64,000 nt of DNA from Cryptomeria japonica (Eukaryota > Streptophyta > Pinopsida > Cupressales > Cupressaceae), in contig NC_081414.1 in NCBI RefSeq assembly GCF_030272615.1, positions 523,138,137 to 523,202,136 on the forward strand. Direction: 5' to 3'. Below the pieces are notes generated by a model. That model saw nothing but the letters and a program-made list of their open reading frames with translations. It did no database searches and was not told the DNA's origin. The position numbers were made by a program, and so were the translations under genes. Of the stretch, positions 23,488 to 35,097 are shown one piece after another (position 1 is the first letter of the stretch; each line of letters opens with the position of its first letter).

Positions 23488-24275
23488 TGATGTAGGAGAA
23501 TCCCCAGCTCTTGGCAATCTTGCATCAACCAAAAACATTTCTTTCTGTTTTTCTTTTTGTTTGTTGTTTCAGCATTTTTTTGTGTACTTCCCAGATTTGG
23601 CTCACCGTAGCCTGTGGATTTGGATTTTTCTTCAAGACTTGATCATCTACCTTATTCCCAAGCCTCAGAGCATTTGGATCATTTTCTGGCAAGTTATCGC
23701 TACCAATTTATGAGATAGTTTTTTGTTACCAGTTGTCTGGACCCATTTGCATTGGTGATCTACCGGATCCTTTTCGTAGCTTGTGGAGCCCTGAGCATTG
23801 ATTCCATTGTCCCTTGGTGTGTGAATGACATTCCCTTTGATTCTCACTTTTTCTTTTGGATTTTATGGAGGAATTTCTTTGGTGGAGGTCGATCTTGTTG
23901 GTTTTACATGTTAGGTCTTGTTCGTCAGGTTTTGATCCCTTTTTGGGCCGACTAGATCCCCTTGGAAAGTATAAATCATTGTAATAGAGCATTATAATCG
24001 AAGGAAATCTAACGAGTTAGAGAGAACATAGAAGAAAAATCTGAAGTTGGAGGTCCCGATCGTGACCTATTCTATATTTTGAACATGTTTTTTGCAGGCC
24101 TGTGAGCTAGTTTCTGTAACCCGATTGTTACTGGTTGATTGTAATCAATTCTCATGATATAATTCAATCTGTTCTGCATTACCTCTATCATATCCTTGTG
24201 TTTCCGTTGTGTTTACTCTTGCTAACTAGTCTGGATTGATCTCTTTGAGTTCCCTTCGAACTGGTGACTGCACCA
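23488..24275 (+). repeat. 5' LTR of the chromovirus
   Basis: 788 bp from TGATGTAGGAG to GACTGCACCA. Its halves match 28928-29508 and 41132-41349, and that comparison proves the 3' LTR was split. Confidence 0.85.
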
Positions 24276-24277
24276 AG

Positions 24278-24289
24278 TGGTATCAGAGC
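24278..24289 (+). promoter_or_regulatory. Primer-binding site of the chromovirus
   Basis: TGGTATCAGAGC, two bases after the LTR, is the standard plant LTR-retrotransposon site complementary to the initiator tRNA-Met 3' end. Confidence 0.85.
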
Positions 24290-24603
24290 AATTTTGTTTT
24301 GGAGATTGCATTGTCCTGAGAAATTTTGTTGTGGGTGACAGATTGTGGATCCAACCTGTAGCTGTAGAGGACTGGCATGGAGATGGTGCGAAAAGGAATT
24401 AGGAATGGTGGAGCACATGGGAATGTAGACCCTGCTATGATGGAAATGTTGCAAGGAATTACAGCCCGGTTGGAAGTCGTTGAGACAACACAAAGAAGAG
24501 GCTGACATATTAAAGATATAAGTGAAGATGAAGGAGAGGAAGCCCCAACAAAACAAGAAAATCCACCAATGATCGATCCGGATGAAGAAAGGTTTTTGAT
24601 GGT

Positions 24604-25560
24604 TTGAGTAGGGCGAATACTCAACCACATTTTACCCCATTAGGATATGATGGGAAGTTGGACTCAGATGAATTGATGGATTGGATCTCAGAGATGGAGA
24701 AATATATTGATTTTGAGAACACCACAAAGGAAAGGAAGGTGAAGTATGCTTGTACTCGGTTGAAAGGTTATGCATCTCTTTGGTGGGAATATTTGCAGGT
24801 TGATAGGAAAAGAAGAGGTAAGAAGAAGATCAAAACATGTGATCAGATGGTTGCAAAGTTAAAATCAAAGTTTATACCTGTTGATTATCAAGTGAATTTG
24901 TTCTTGAAGTTGTAGAATTTGAAGCAGAACGAATCTAGGGTAAAGGAATATATCAAAGCATTCTACAAGTTAAATATCAGATTGGGACATGTTGATGATG
25001 AAGTGGAACAAGTTGCCAGATATTTGAATGGATTGTAGATGTCTATACATGATGAACTCAATTTGATCAAGTTGTGGAGTATTGAAGAAGCTTACCAATA
25101 TGTTGTGAAAGCGAAAGAGAATCTGAACAAAAGACATGAACAGAGATAGAGAGGTAGATGTGGAAGGTTTACCAGAGGAAGATTTCAAGGAGGAAGAGGA
25201 TATACTGGAGGAAGAGGTACCTGTATAGATTAGAACAAGGAAAAGGAAGTAAGAAAAGATGGTAGTTCATACCAGAAGGATGGTAGAAACTTCTATCAGA
25301 GAAGAGGACCTAATGGTTACCAGAATGAGAACTTTGGAAAAGATGACAAAAGACAAGACACGATAGTGTTTAGAAGCACTTGCTTTAAGTGTGGAGGAGA
25401 AGGACATCACTCTTTTGAGTGCAAGAAGGCTGAGAATACTAGGAGAACAACCTTGGTAGAAGAAATCCCCACCAGATCGGCTAACAAACTGGAAGATGGA
25501 AAATTGTTGATGATGTAGAGAGTTTTGTGTCATACCAAAGAAGATGAGGAGCCCTTGTAG
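24604..25560 (+). other. Chromovirus gag domain and zinc knuckle
   Basis: Gag helices (LMDWISEMEKYIDFEN, RLKGYASLWWEYL, VKEYIKAFYKLN) are followed by an Arg/Gly-rich stretch and the knuckle CFKCGGEGHHSFEC (near 25381-25422). Broken by TAG at 24913, 25036, 25147, 25231, 25516 and 25558. Confidence 0.8.
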
Positions 25561-25589
25561 AGGAGGAATTTTTTCAAGACCAGATGTAA

Positions 25590-25905
25590 GGTATCTAGTA
25601 AGTGCTACAAAGTTGTTATTGATAGTGGTAGTTCACATAACCTTGTTTCAGAAGAGATGGTGACTAAGTTGAATTTGGAAAGATTGAAACACCCAAAGCC
25701 TTGTCAGGTAACATGGATTTAGGATGAACATAAGTTGTTAGCAAGTGAGAAATGTTTGGTAAAATTAAAAATTGGGAATTGTAATGATGAATTCTTGTGT
25801 GATATTATGCTGATGGATATTTGTCACCTTTTGTTGGGTAGACCTTTGTAGTTTGATAGACAAGCAATACATGATGGGAGGAATAACATATACACTATTG
25901 TGGCA
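25590..25905 (+). other. Chromovirus aspartic protease domain
   Basis: CYKVVIDSGSSHNLVSEEMV carries the catalytic D-S-G at 25621-25629. The flap region and the closing LLLGRPL follow. Interrupted by TAG 25720 and 25849. Confidence 0.75.
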
Positions 25906-26049
25906 AATGGGATGAAGAAAATCTTGTTACCCTTGGAGGAGCCTTTGAAGAGTGAAGTATGTATGGATGCTAGGATCTGTTTGGTGGATGGAAGAAAATT
26001 CCTGGATGGAATGAGACATGAGAATGTATGTTTTGCCTTAGTTCCTAAG

Positions 26050-27450
26050 AAGACTGAGAACCCAAAACCTGAAGAAGAACAACCGGAAGAGATAGAGAAG
26101 TTGTTGACAAAATATGAAGACATCATTTCAGAGAATGTGCCTGATGGATTACCACTAGTAAGAAGTATCAGTCATTATATGGACTTGATTACCGGAGCTA
26201 GTTTGCCTAACAAAGCTACACACCAGATGACACCGACAAAGAATGAAGAGTTGAATAGACAAGTGCAGGAGATGCTAAAGAAAGGTTTGATCAAAGAAAC
26301 TCTGGTCCCCTATGCAGTACTGGCAGTGTTAGCACCTAAGAATAATGGAGAATGGAAGATGTGTACCGATTCCTGAGCAATAAACAAGATCACAGTGAAA
26401 TACCGATTTCCTTTTCCTAGGATGGATGATATAATGGACTATTTGAGTGTAGCCAAATACTTTACAAAGATAGATTTGAAGAGTGGATATCATCAGATAA
26501 GGATCAAAGAAGGAGATGAGTGGAAGACGACATTCAAGACAAACGAGGATTGTATGAATGGTTGTTGATGCCTTTTGGGTTGACTAATGCACCGAGTACT
26601 TTCATGAGGTTAATGAATGAGGTATTGAAGATATTATTGGGTAAGTTTGTTATTGTTTATTTGGATGACATTCTGATTTCAGTAAGACAAAAGAGGAGCA
26701 TTTGTTGCATTTGAGACACGTTTTGCAGAGGTTGAGAGAAGAGAAGTTGCTAATAAATCTTAAAAAGTGCACTTTCCTGAAGGAGGAGTTAGTCTATTTG
26801 GGATTTGTGATATCTATTAATAGACTAAAGATGGACCCTGAGAAGGTGAATGCAATTGTTGAATGGTCTACATCGTAAAGAATTGGAGAGGTAAGATCAT
26901 TCCATGGATTGGCTAGTTTCTACCAAAAGTTTATCATAAATTTTAGTTCTGTTTGTAGCTCTATGACTGAGACAATGAGAGGGAATAAGAAGGAATTCAA
27001 GTGGACCACCGAAACAAACAAAAGTTTTGAACTATTGAAACAGAAAACGACTGAGCAACCTATGTTGGCTTTATTGGATTTCAACAAGGTATTTCAAGTT
27101 GATTGTGATGCAAGTGGAACAACAATTGGAGTAGTCTTGAGTCAAGAAGGGAGAGTAGTAGCTTATTTTAGTGAGAAGTTGAATGATGCTCGAAGGAAAT
27201 ATTCAGTGTATGATCAGGAACTCTATGCCATAGTTCTAGCCTTGAAGAACTAGAGACATTACTTGTTTCTTAAGGAGTTTGTGTTGTATAGAGATCATCA
27301 AGCCTTGCTATATTTGAACAATTAGAGTAAGTTGAGTCAGAGACATATGAGATGGGTAGAATTTTTGTAGAGTTACACATTTATGTTGAAACATAGGAGT
27401 GGGAAATATAACAAATTTACTGATGCATTGAGTAGAAGGAGGAATTTGCT
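26050..27450 (+). other. Chromovirus reverse transcriptase and RNase H
   Basis: RT landmarks in order: KGLIKETLVPYAVLAVLAPK (~26280), KMCTDS then TGA at the usual R of Dx[37 protein letters not shown] and the catalytic VYLDDILI (~26657). RNase H begins with FQVDCDASGTTIGVVLSQ (~27088) and YSVYDQELYAIVLALKN (~27210), then has several TAG stops. Two 1-bp deletions shift frame within the RT. Confidence 0.82.
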
Positions 27451-27599
27451 GACATAGATGAGAGTGACAATATTAGGATTTGAGGAGTTGAAGACCATGT
27501 ATGATGATGACCCAGATTTTGTGGAACCTTGGAAAGAATGTAAAGAACCAGTTATGGCACATAGGAGTAAGTGGTTGGACTATTTTATTTAGGATGGGA

Positions 27600-28660
27600 T
27601 GTTATTTAGAGGAGTTCAGTTATGTATACCTAGGAGTTCTATGAGGGAAAATTTGATAAAGGAGAAACATAGTGGAGGATTAGTCGGACACTTTGCTGGT
27701 GACAAAATAGTAGCATCAGTGAGAGGGATGTTAGGAAATTTGTGTAGAATTATAGAATTTGTCAAGTTGCAAAAGGGAGTAGTCAGAATGTGGGATTGTA
27801 TAAACCTTTGAAAGTACTGGTAAGACCTTGGGGGATATAAGAATGGATTTTATACTTGGATTGCCTAAAGCATAGAGAGGGAATGATGCTATATTTGTGG
27901 TGGTGGATATATTCTCAAAAATGGATCATTTCATACCTTGTAGGAAGACATTAAATGCAATGCATGTAGAAAACCTATTTTTCAAATAAGTGGTGAGATT
28001 GCATGGATTACCTAAGAACATAGTTTCAAATAGAGATACTAAGTTTGTTGGTTATTTTTGGAGAACACTTTGGAAGAAGATGAAGATGGATTTGGAATTC
28101 GATTCTACTTTTCACCCACAAACTGATGGATAAATAGAGGTAGTTAATCAGAGTTTGGGAAATTTACTGAGATGTTTAGTTGGAGACAAAATGGAAAGTT
28201 GGGATTTGATTCTTGCATAAGTGGAATTTTCCTACAATAATTCAAAGAACATGAGTGCCAAAAGATATTTTTTTGAGATATTTATCGAAGCACACCCTAG
28301 AGGTATATCGGAGTTAAGAGCTATCAACAATGAAGATAAGAGAAGTGCAGAAGCAAAGGACTTTGTTGATCAGATGGAAACCTTGCATATTCAAGTTAAG
28401 AAGCATTTGGAGGACATGAACAACAAGTATAAGGAGAAAGAAGATGAGAAGAGAAGACATAAGGAATTTGAAGTTGGCAATAAAGTGATGGTGTATCTAA
28501 GAAAAGAGAGATTCCCGGTTGGAACCTATAACAAGTTGAAGATAAGGAATTTTGGACCTTGTAAGATCTTGAGGAAATTTAGTTTTAGAAATGCATATCA
28601 AGTGGAGTTACTGGATGATTTGAGTATTTCACCTATTTTCAATATTGCTGATTTACATTA
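27600..28660 (+). other. Chromovirus integrase
   Basis: The segment after the zinc-binding region reads [32 protein letters not shown] and VEFSYNNS, the D-D-E core of a Ty3-type integrase. Several stops (TAG and TAA) are in frame. The C-terminal part (28221-28661) is open for 146 codons and includes the GPCKILRKF-like GPY/F module (about 28550). Confidence 0.8.
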
Positions 28661-28740
28661 GTATCATGACCCAGAATTGAGTGAGAATAATATTGCAGAC
28701 TTAGAGAAATAGTTGCCCCAGAAGGAACTAGATCAGATTG

Positions 28741-28866
28741 AAGATATTTTGGATAGTAGGATTGGGAGTAGTACCTAGCGCAATCAGTATAAGGACTATC
28801 TTGTGAAGTGGAAAGGCATACCAGTTGAATACTCATCTTGGATTTCTTAGGAAGAGGTAGACCACC
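28741..28866 (+). other. Chromodomain at the chromovirus C-terminus
   Basis: EDILDSRIGSS, then NQYKDYLVKWKGIPVEYSSW, is a chromodomain with the aromatic and KW positions present. Two TAG codons interrupt it. In active elements this domain targets integration to modified chromatin. Confidence 0.78.
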
Positions 28867-28927
28867 TTGGTTTTCCTCTGACCCCCCAAAAGTGGGAGAC
28901 TCACTTTTTTCAACAACCCTAGATGTT

Positions 28928-29508
28928 TGATGTAGGAGCATCCCTGGTTCTTAGAAATATTGCATCAACCAAAAATATTTCTTTCTATTTTTCTTTTTGT
29001 TTGCAGTTTCAACATTTTTTTTTGTACTTCTTGGATTTGGCTCACCAAAACTGGTGGGGTTGGATTTTTTCTTGAAGACTTGATCATCTTCCTTATTCCC
29101 AAGCCTTAGAGTATTTGGATCATTATTTCAGAAAGTTATCACTATCGATTTCCGAGACAGCTTTATGTTATCAGTTGCCTGGACCCATTTGCATTGGTGA
29201 TCTACCAGACCCTTTCCATAGCTTGCAGAGACATGAGCATTGATTCCATTGTCCCTTGGCATGTGGTTGACCTTCCCTTTAATTCTCACTTCATCCTTTG
29301 GATTTTCCAGAGGAATTTCTTTGATGGAGGCCAACCTTGTTGGTTTTACAGGTTAGGTCTTGTTCTTTGGGTTTTGATCCCTTTCTGGGTCGATCGGATC
29401 CCCTTGTATCATATAAATCATTGTAATAGAGAATTAGGATGCATAGAAGGAAATATAAGGAGTTAGCCAGAACATAGAAGCAATATTTGAAGTTGGAGGT
29501 CCCGGTTG
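28928..29508 (+). repeat. 3' LTR of the chromovirus, left part
   Basis: Matches 5' LTR bases 23488 to about 24063 (TGATGTAGGAG to the GGTCCCG region). It is cut at 29508 by an insertion that duplicated 5 bp (GGTTG at 29504-29508). Confidence 0.85.
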
Positions 29509-32500
29509 TGTAAGGCCTTCCCTAAACCAAGCTTTGATTAACTTAGTTGACCATGTTTGACCCTATTAATAAATGCTTTATAATTCAATAGAATGGACTG
29601 TGTTGGACAGATAGATTGGTGAGAAAAGTAATTGAACCAAGTTATAGAGTTATTGCACCTTGTGGTGTACATTTTGATGTGTTATGAATTTGAAATCCTA
29701 AAAGATCCATTGATTTGATAATCTTGATTTAACGTATGTCAGCTATGTCTAGATTTAGAACTTATATGATTCCAGGATTTGGGTAGCATTGATGAATGTT
29801 GATGCCTCATTTATATGCTTTATGATATAGAACTCTATATGATTCTAGAATAGGATAAATTGGAGATGATGTATGTCATTATTGGATTTGCAGGACTTTA
29901 TTATGATGATAGAATTAGGATGTATGTTTTATGTGTGGACCAAAATTATGAGAATTATGATAATTGCTTATGTGGATTTATTTGGATATGAGATATATTG
30001 AATTGTTCAAATATAAATTGTATGTGAAGTGTTTGATGTGTATTCTAATTCATGTGTTTAATATTATATGAGGTTATTGGAAATTACTAATGTGTATTTG
30101 AGTGGTGCAGGAAAAGATATCGATGTGACCATGGAAATATTATGGAGAACCAAACCTAGACCTATGTATGTTCATAAAACTAGGGTTTGTCTATTTGAAG
30201 AGACAACACCCCATTTGTGTCATATTTTATTCATAATAGTAAATGATGCATTTGTGTTAAATGTTATTTATTTGATTTATTTAAATCCAACAAGAGACAA
30301 GATTTCATGTGCAATTTTGTAAAAGTATTTTCTTTGTGTCACTTGACACGTGTTGATTTATGTTGGAGTTTTTAAATTTGTCTCTTGGAGAGAATTGTTT
30401 AACTATAGTTTTTTCAATTAAATTTAATGTGATTCCATAATTACCTTAGGTACAGAATCTTTGGGGTAGTCAACTTAGGTTTGACCCGAAAATTAACTTC
30501 AGAGGGGTTTAAAAAGGGTTAAATGGACTCTTAGGGGTAGTTTATTAGGGTTTCCTAAAGCCCATAAGGTATACCTAAGGGTTAGGAGTAATTTTAGGCA
30601 TGTTTCAATTCTCATGTTACCATTTAGACACCCTAAAAAGTGGCTTTTCTAAGTTGTGCGAAAATTGAAATTAGAAGGCTTGAGCTAAGTTGTTAACCTT
30701 CCTTTTTGAATGAAAGTTCCCTTTCCCATTTTACCTTACCTTCCTTTTTAGTTTTAGAAACTGGTGAGAACTTTGACTAGTGTCTTCTTAAGCAAGAAAG
30801 GGAGATTTTGTGGGTAATCACCCAATCCATTTATGGAGACAAAGAATTTTGAAAGGAAAAAGATAGATTTGAGGAATTAAGAATTTGGCTAAGTGTAGAA
30901 AGGAAAGACTTGTGGAATGGGGCTGCTCATCCTCAACAAAACTAGCATACCCTTGGGCAGTTGAAGGTTGGTTTCACCTTTCTTGTAATGTTTTCTTATT
31001 GCATGTTGTATTGAAAGAAATGCTTGTGTCAAAAAAACTAATTTTCTTTCTTGCATGTATTCCTTGGAAATTTTTTTGGTGTTTGTGCTTATGCAATTTA
31101 TGTGTTTTGGGAGTAATCAAGGCCTCCTATTCTTTGGAGAGAGGATGGTCTTGTGGGTGGTAGAAGTGACAGCCCTCGAGTGAGAGGCTCTCATTATGAG
31201 ACTGATCACAAGGGATTTTATGTGACCCTTGCAGCATGGCTTGTTTATGCATTGGGGGTCATAATGAGGGAAATAAGACATGAATGCCTTGGGGGGCATA
31301 AGGAACGTGGGGTTGTTATACTTGATGTATTTGGTTTGCCATGAGGTGGCTATATGTTTTACTATACTTGCAGTCTCCTCAGGGTACTTGGTCCACTACC
31401 ACCCTTAAAAAGACATCACAAATGTGTGGTGTAGTGTAGCCTGGGTTGGGGATTATGTTTGAGTTTGTGTATTTTTTGTCTTTTGTGTTTGCATGTGTGT
31501 TACCTATCTAGGGCTTGGTTCTTTGAGCTCGGGGGTGGCTACTAGTTAGCCTAGGCTGGGAGGTGAGTTCTCTATGGTCATAACTTTTGATTTAATACAG
31601 GTTGTTGGAAGGAAGGAATAGGACATGTAGATATGGCTGGAGTTATTTGTTGCAGAAAAATGTTGTAAATGTAATTAATGTTCTTTGAAAGTCTTCACTT
31701 AATTGAAAGGAGAGACCTATTTGTAAAATGACAATAAAGACTTGGGAATATGTTTAAAGTTATGTAATATTTATTCATGCAATACTACAGAAAAGAAAGA
31801 AGTAACTTTGGTTTAGTTGGCTAAAATTTCAGAAAGATAACATTGTTGTGTTTTAGGATATTTTGATAAGAAAGAGATTTATTTATTCCTTTTACACATT
31901 TAAAACAAATATTAGGCAAGAAACGAATTTGATTTGCATGCATGTAGGAGGCTGAAAATAAAAGCATTTAGATCAATCCATGAAAATGTAAAAGTCATTT
32001 TATTTAATTCTGTGATTTTATTTTATCTATGATTTTTTTTTAAAAAATTTGCAGAAAATAAGAGCAAAGATTTTATAGCCATCTCTAAGGTTCCTAGATT
32101 AATAAAACATAGCTATATTTAGTTACTGTTAATATTATTAAAATTTGTCATTTAAATAGTTGTTGTAGAATTATCCAAGCCTGTCAATTTATTTATTGCA
32201 GAAAATGAAAATCATAATCTATTATAGATTTATTAAAATAAAATCTAGATTTATTTAGCTGCTGGTAAATTTATTAAATTTAGTCATTTATATAGTTGAA
32301 GTTAGAATTTATTAAATACTGGCATTATTTATATGTAGAAAATAACAGCTACAGTAAACAGTTTAAATGAAATAATAAAATTTCTTTACTTTTGCTGTAA
32401 GTGAATCAGAATTTTAAATAATCCATCTATTTTATCTTTGCATCTAAGAAATTTATGAGAAGAAATAAATCAAAAGAAAACAATATAATACTTTAGTATT

Positions 32501-32729
32501 CTATTTGAATACACACCTGAAATCAAAATACTATGGTCTATTCATTACGTAATTTATGTTATATATATTATATATATATATATATAAATACCCACGAAAA
32601 TAAATATATATATACTTATATACATATAAAAATGCATATAAATATATATAAACATATATATATATATATAAATATAAATATATATAAACATATATATATA
32701 TATATATATATAAATATAAATATATATAT
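29509..32729. other. Left arm of the TG...CA insertion; no gene seen
   Basis: About 3.2 kb without convincing coding potential. It becomes strongly AT-rich after 31700 and ends in (TA)n/(TATAAA)n at about 32560-32729, where the copia composite begins. Short ORFs show no domain. Confidence 0.6.
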
Positions 32730-32845
32730 TGTTAGGGTTCCCACAGATACTAAGAGGGGGGGGTGAATCAGTATCTAACCGGTAATGTGATTTTCTTAAC
32801 TTATTTTCTCTAACCGAGGGAATAATAGCACATGTGTCATTAGAT
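32730..32845 (-). repeat. LTR 3'-end stub of the left copia copy
   Basis: On the minus strand this matches the last ~100 bp of the LTR at 38496-39423 (AAGAAAATC..., the C-tract, then GGAACCCTAACA). It lies directly after the gag stop, so everything between gag and the LTR end is deleted. Confidence 0.7.
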
Positions 32846-32870
32846 TGCCAAACCCTCAAGATAATTTTCT

Positions 32871-34029
32871 TCAATTAGATGAAGAACATCCTGCCGGTGG
32901 AGCATTGCTCTGTCTTGCCGGTGGAGCATCATATTGTCCTGTCAGTGGAGCATTTGTTGGTTCTACCGGTGGAGGAGTATCCCCAATATTTAGATCACCT
33001 TTTCTAATCCATTGCTTTGAAAATTCTTGCTTAACCTCTTCAACCTTTTCTTTACCTTTCAAACTAGTACTTTTGTTGTCTACCGGTGTACCTTTACTTC
33101 TACAAAATTTAGCAATATGACCAATCTTGTTACATGCATAACAAGTTACATTATTTTTCTGAACAACTTTCCCATAACCTATGCCAGTTTGTTTTTTGCA
33201 TTGATTTGATAAATGACCAAATCTTCCACAAACATAACATCTTACATTCATTCTGCAATTTTTCAGAGTTATGACCAATTTTGTTGCATTTGGAGCATTG
33301 ACCGGTGGGAGGATTGATGTTCTGATAATTCCTAGATCTACATTCATTTGCCCTATGACCATATTTATTATAGTTAAAGCATTTTCCATTGAATTTGTAA
33401 GTATTAGAAGGTCTTACCGGTTTGCTGTGATCCTGGGTATTTGCAGTACCAGAGCTTTCTCCAACTTCAATTCCAATTCCAAAAGTGTCACCTTTGGGTT
33501 TTTGATTTTTCAATAAGGTACCAAGTTCTTCTGAGCTTTTCTTGAATTTTTCTTTGTGTTGATTTGCAGTTTCCAATTCCCTTTCCAAGATTTCTTTTTG
33601 TCTCATTAGTTCATTCGAGTCATTCTGAGTATGTATCAGATCTGTTTTCAACATGTCATTTTCATAGCTAAGTCTTGTGTTCTCATTTGCTGCATCACTT
33701 AGTCTTCTGGTCAATTCTTCTTCATTCTTCTTTCTGTCCTCAATCTCTTTGCAAAATCTCATAGTCATATCCTCCATTTCATTTTTTGTTGTCATGATCT
33801 CTTGTTTCAATTTGCTTATCATATCATTTAGTGATTCATTTTCATCATTCTCATTTTGCAATTTTTCACAAAGTTCTCTTCTCTTATTTCTTGTAACAGT
33901 AAGATTTTCTTGAAGTGCCTGAATAATATCCTGAGCTGCTTTTAAATCATCTTCTAATTTGATATTTTTCAACTTTTCTGTATCATAGTCAGTAAGAGCT
34001 CCTTCAAGTTGCTTCATCAGATTTTCCAT
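32871..34029 (-). pseudogene. Copia-type gag with coiled coil and four CCHC knuckles, left copy
   Basis: Starts at ATG 34029 (minus) after a degenerate PBS. A coiled coil of about 180 residues is followed by knuckles CFNYNKYGH (first Cys pair damaged), CSKCNKIGH, CYVCGRFGH and CYACNKIGH, and a Pro-rich tail ending at 32871. One extra A in an A-run near 33258 shifts the frame between knuckles 2 and 3. There is no UBN2-type gag domain before the coiled coil. It is nearly identical to the + copy at 39495-40373 and extends further, showing the fourth knuckle and C-terminus. Confidence 0.72.
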
Positions 34030-34100
34030 CTTTACCAGTGTCAAGATCTTCCTCAAGCTGTTAGGCTTCTGAAAATAGAGGACTAGGCTTTGATACCAAT

Positions 34101-34895
34101 TTTTAGGGTTCCCATAGATACTGAGAGGGGGGGTGAATTAGTATCTGACCGGTAATGAGATTTTCTTAAAACAAAACATGCAGAACATAAAGTGACAGTG
34201 TACCGGTATGAAAGAATTAATGTAATTAATAGAATCAAAAACATCCACATGAAAAGAACACCATAACACAAGATGTTTAACGAGGAAACCCAGTGTGGGA
34301 AAAACCTCGGTGGGATTTGTGACCCACAATATTCAGTTACTAGCCAATAAGAGAATATTACTTACAATAGGGGCCTGCACATGCAGGAAGGCCAACTGCC
34401 TATAGCACACTGCTCAATAAGAAGTCACACTGACTTACAATGAGGATTATGCAAATCCAATGATTTGTACTGCTTTACAATAGCATCTTTAATGCTAGAT
34501 TCAGTACCGGTTCTTGCTCTGTTCTTTACATATACCCTTGACCTATAATTTGTACATTAGGTCTGCCTTGAAATTTTCCTTTTTTGCTTTTTTTTATCCA
34601 TATCCCACAAATGTCTACAATGATCTCTTTTATATACAAGAGTCATTTTACAATTTGCCAAGTTGGCTTACAATAATAAACAAAATATTACATATCAAAA
34701 ATCCTATCGGCCTCTATGCCGGTATACATCTTTTCTTCTATGCTAGTGTAGAATGATCTTGTTGATGCCGGTATAATGTCTTGCTTGAATAATGCTTTAC
34801 CGATAGAATGTCTTTTCGGTGCCATAGGATTGCAAGGTTGCCTATGTAATGCTTTGCCGGTATAATGTCTTGCCGATGCCATAGGATTGCAAGGT
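34101..34895 (-). repeat. 5'-truncated copia LTR, left copy
   Basis: Minus-strand match to the LTR at 38496-39423, missing its first ~120 bp. Its terminal CA is AA here, and the PBS next to it reads TGGTATCAAAGCC, one base off. It keeps two of the 57-bp repeats. Confidence 0.75.
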
Positions 34896-34947
34896 AAGCT
34901 AATACATTACCGACAAGCAATTAATGTGGTAGGTAGCAGAAAAGACT

Positions 34948-34957
34948 TTATAAAATA
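34948..34957 (+). promoter_or_regulatory. Possible TATA box upstream of the long ORF
   Basis: TTATAAAATA lies ~140 bp before ATG 35098, in sequence not shared with the LTRs. The spacer looks like a 5' UTR. This is suggestive only. Confidence 0.3.
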
Positions 34958-35097
34958 AGGTCTTGGCTCCATTTCACTTCATCGAGCATTCAAACTTTCA
35001 GAGAATGCGAAGATTTCCGAGCTAAGGCATTTCGAGCAAAGAGGCAAAGTACTTCAGCAATCAATCCATCCAAAGGCAGAATAAGGTATTTATCATC

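Larger units (their letters stand above)
24377..28920 (+). pseudogene. Chromovirus gag-pol polyprotein, decayed
   Basis: Order gag, CCHC knuckle, protease, RT, RNase H, integrase, chromodomain. The reading frame starts at ATG 24377 and shifts near 24600. From there to 26376 one frame holds TAG at 24913, 25036, 25147, 25231, 25516, 25558, 25720 and 25849, then TGA at 26374. Single-base deletions near 26548 and 26680 shift the RT frame. Further TAG/TAA stops interrupt RNase H and integrase. The C-terminal chromodomain places it among chromoviruses (Tekay/Reina/CRM/Galadriel grade, not resolved). It cannot express a full polyprotein; its domains are clear enough to classify. Confidence 0.85.

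Noticed and set aside
22334-23538. Several ORFs of 80-180 codons on both strands
   Set aside because: They translate TA/TG/CA microsatellites into Tyr/Ile/Val/His/Cys strings; this is simple sequence and not protein.
33677-33913. 78-codon Ser/Phe-rich ORF opposite gag (also at 39611-39847)
   Set aside because: Antisense of the Glu/Lys-rich coiled coil; identical only because the gag copies are.
34688-34920. Short ORFs on the minus strand with repeated NLAILWH-type segments
   Set aside because: They are translations of the 57-bp LTR repeats.
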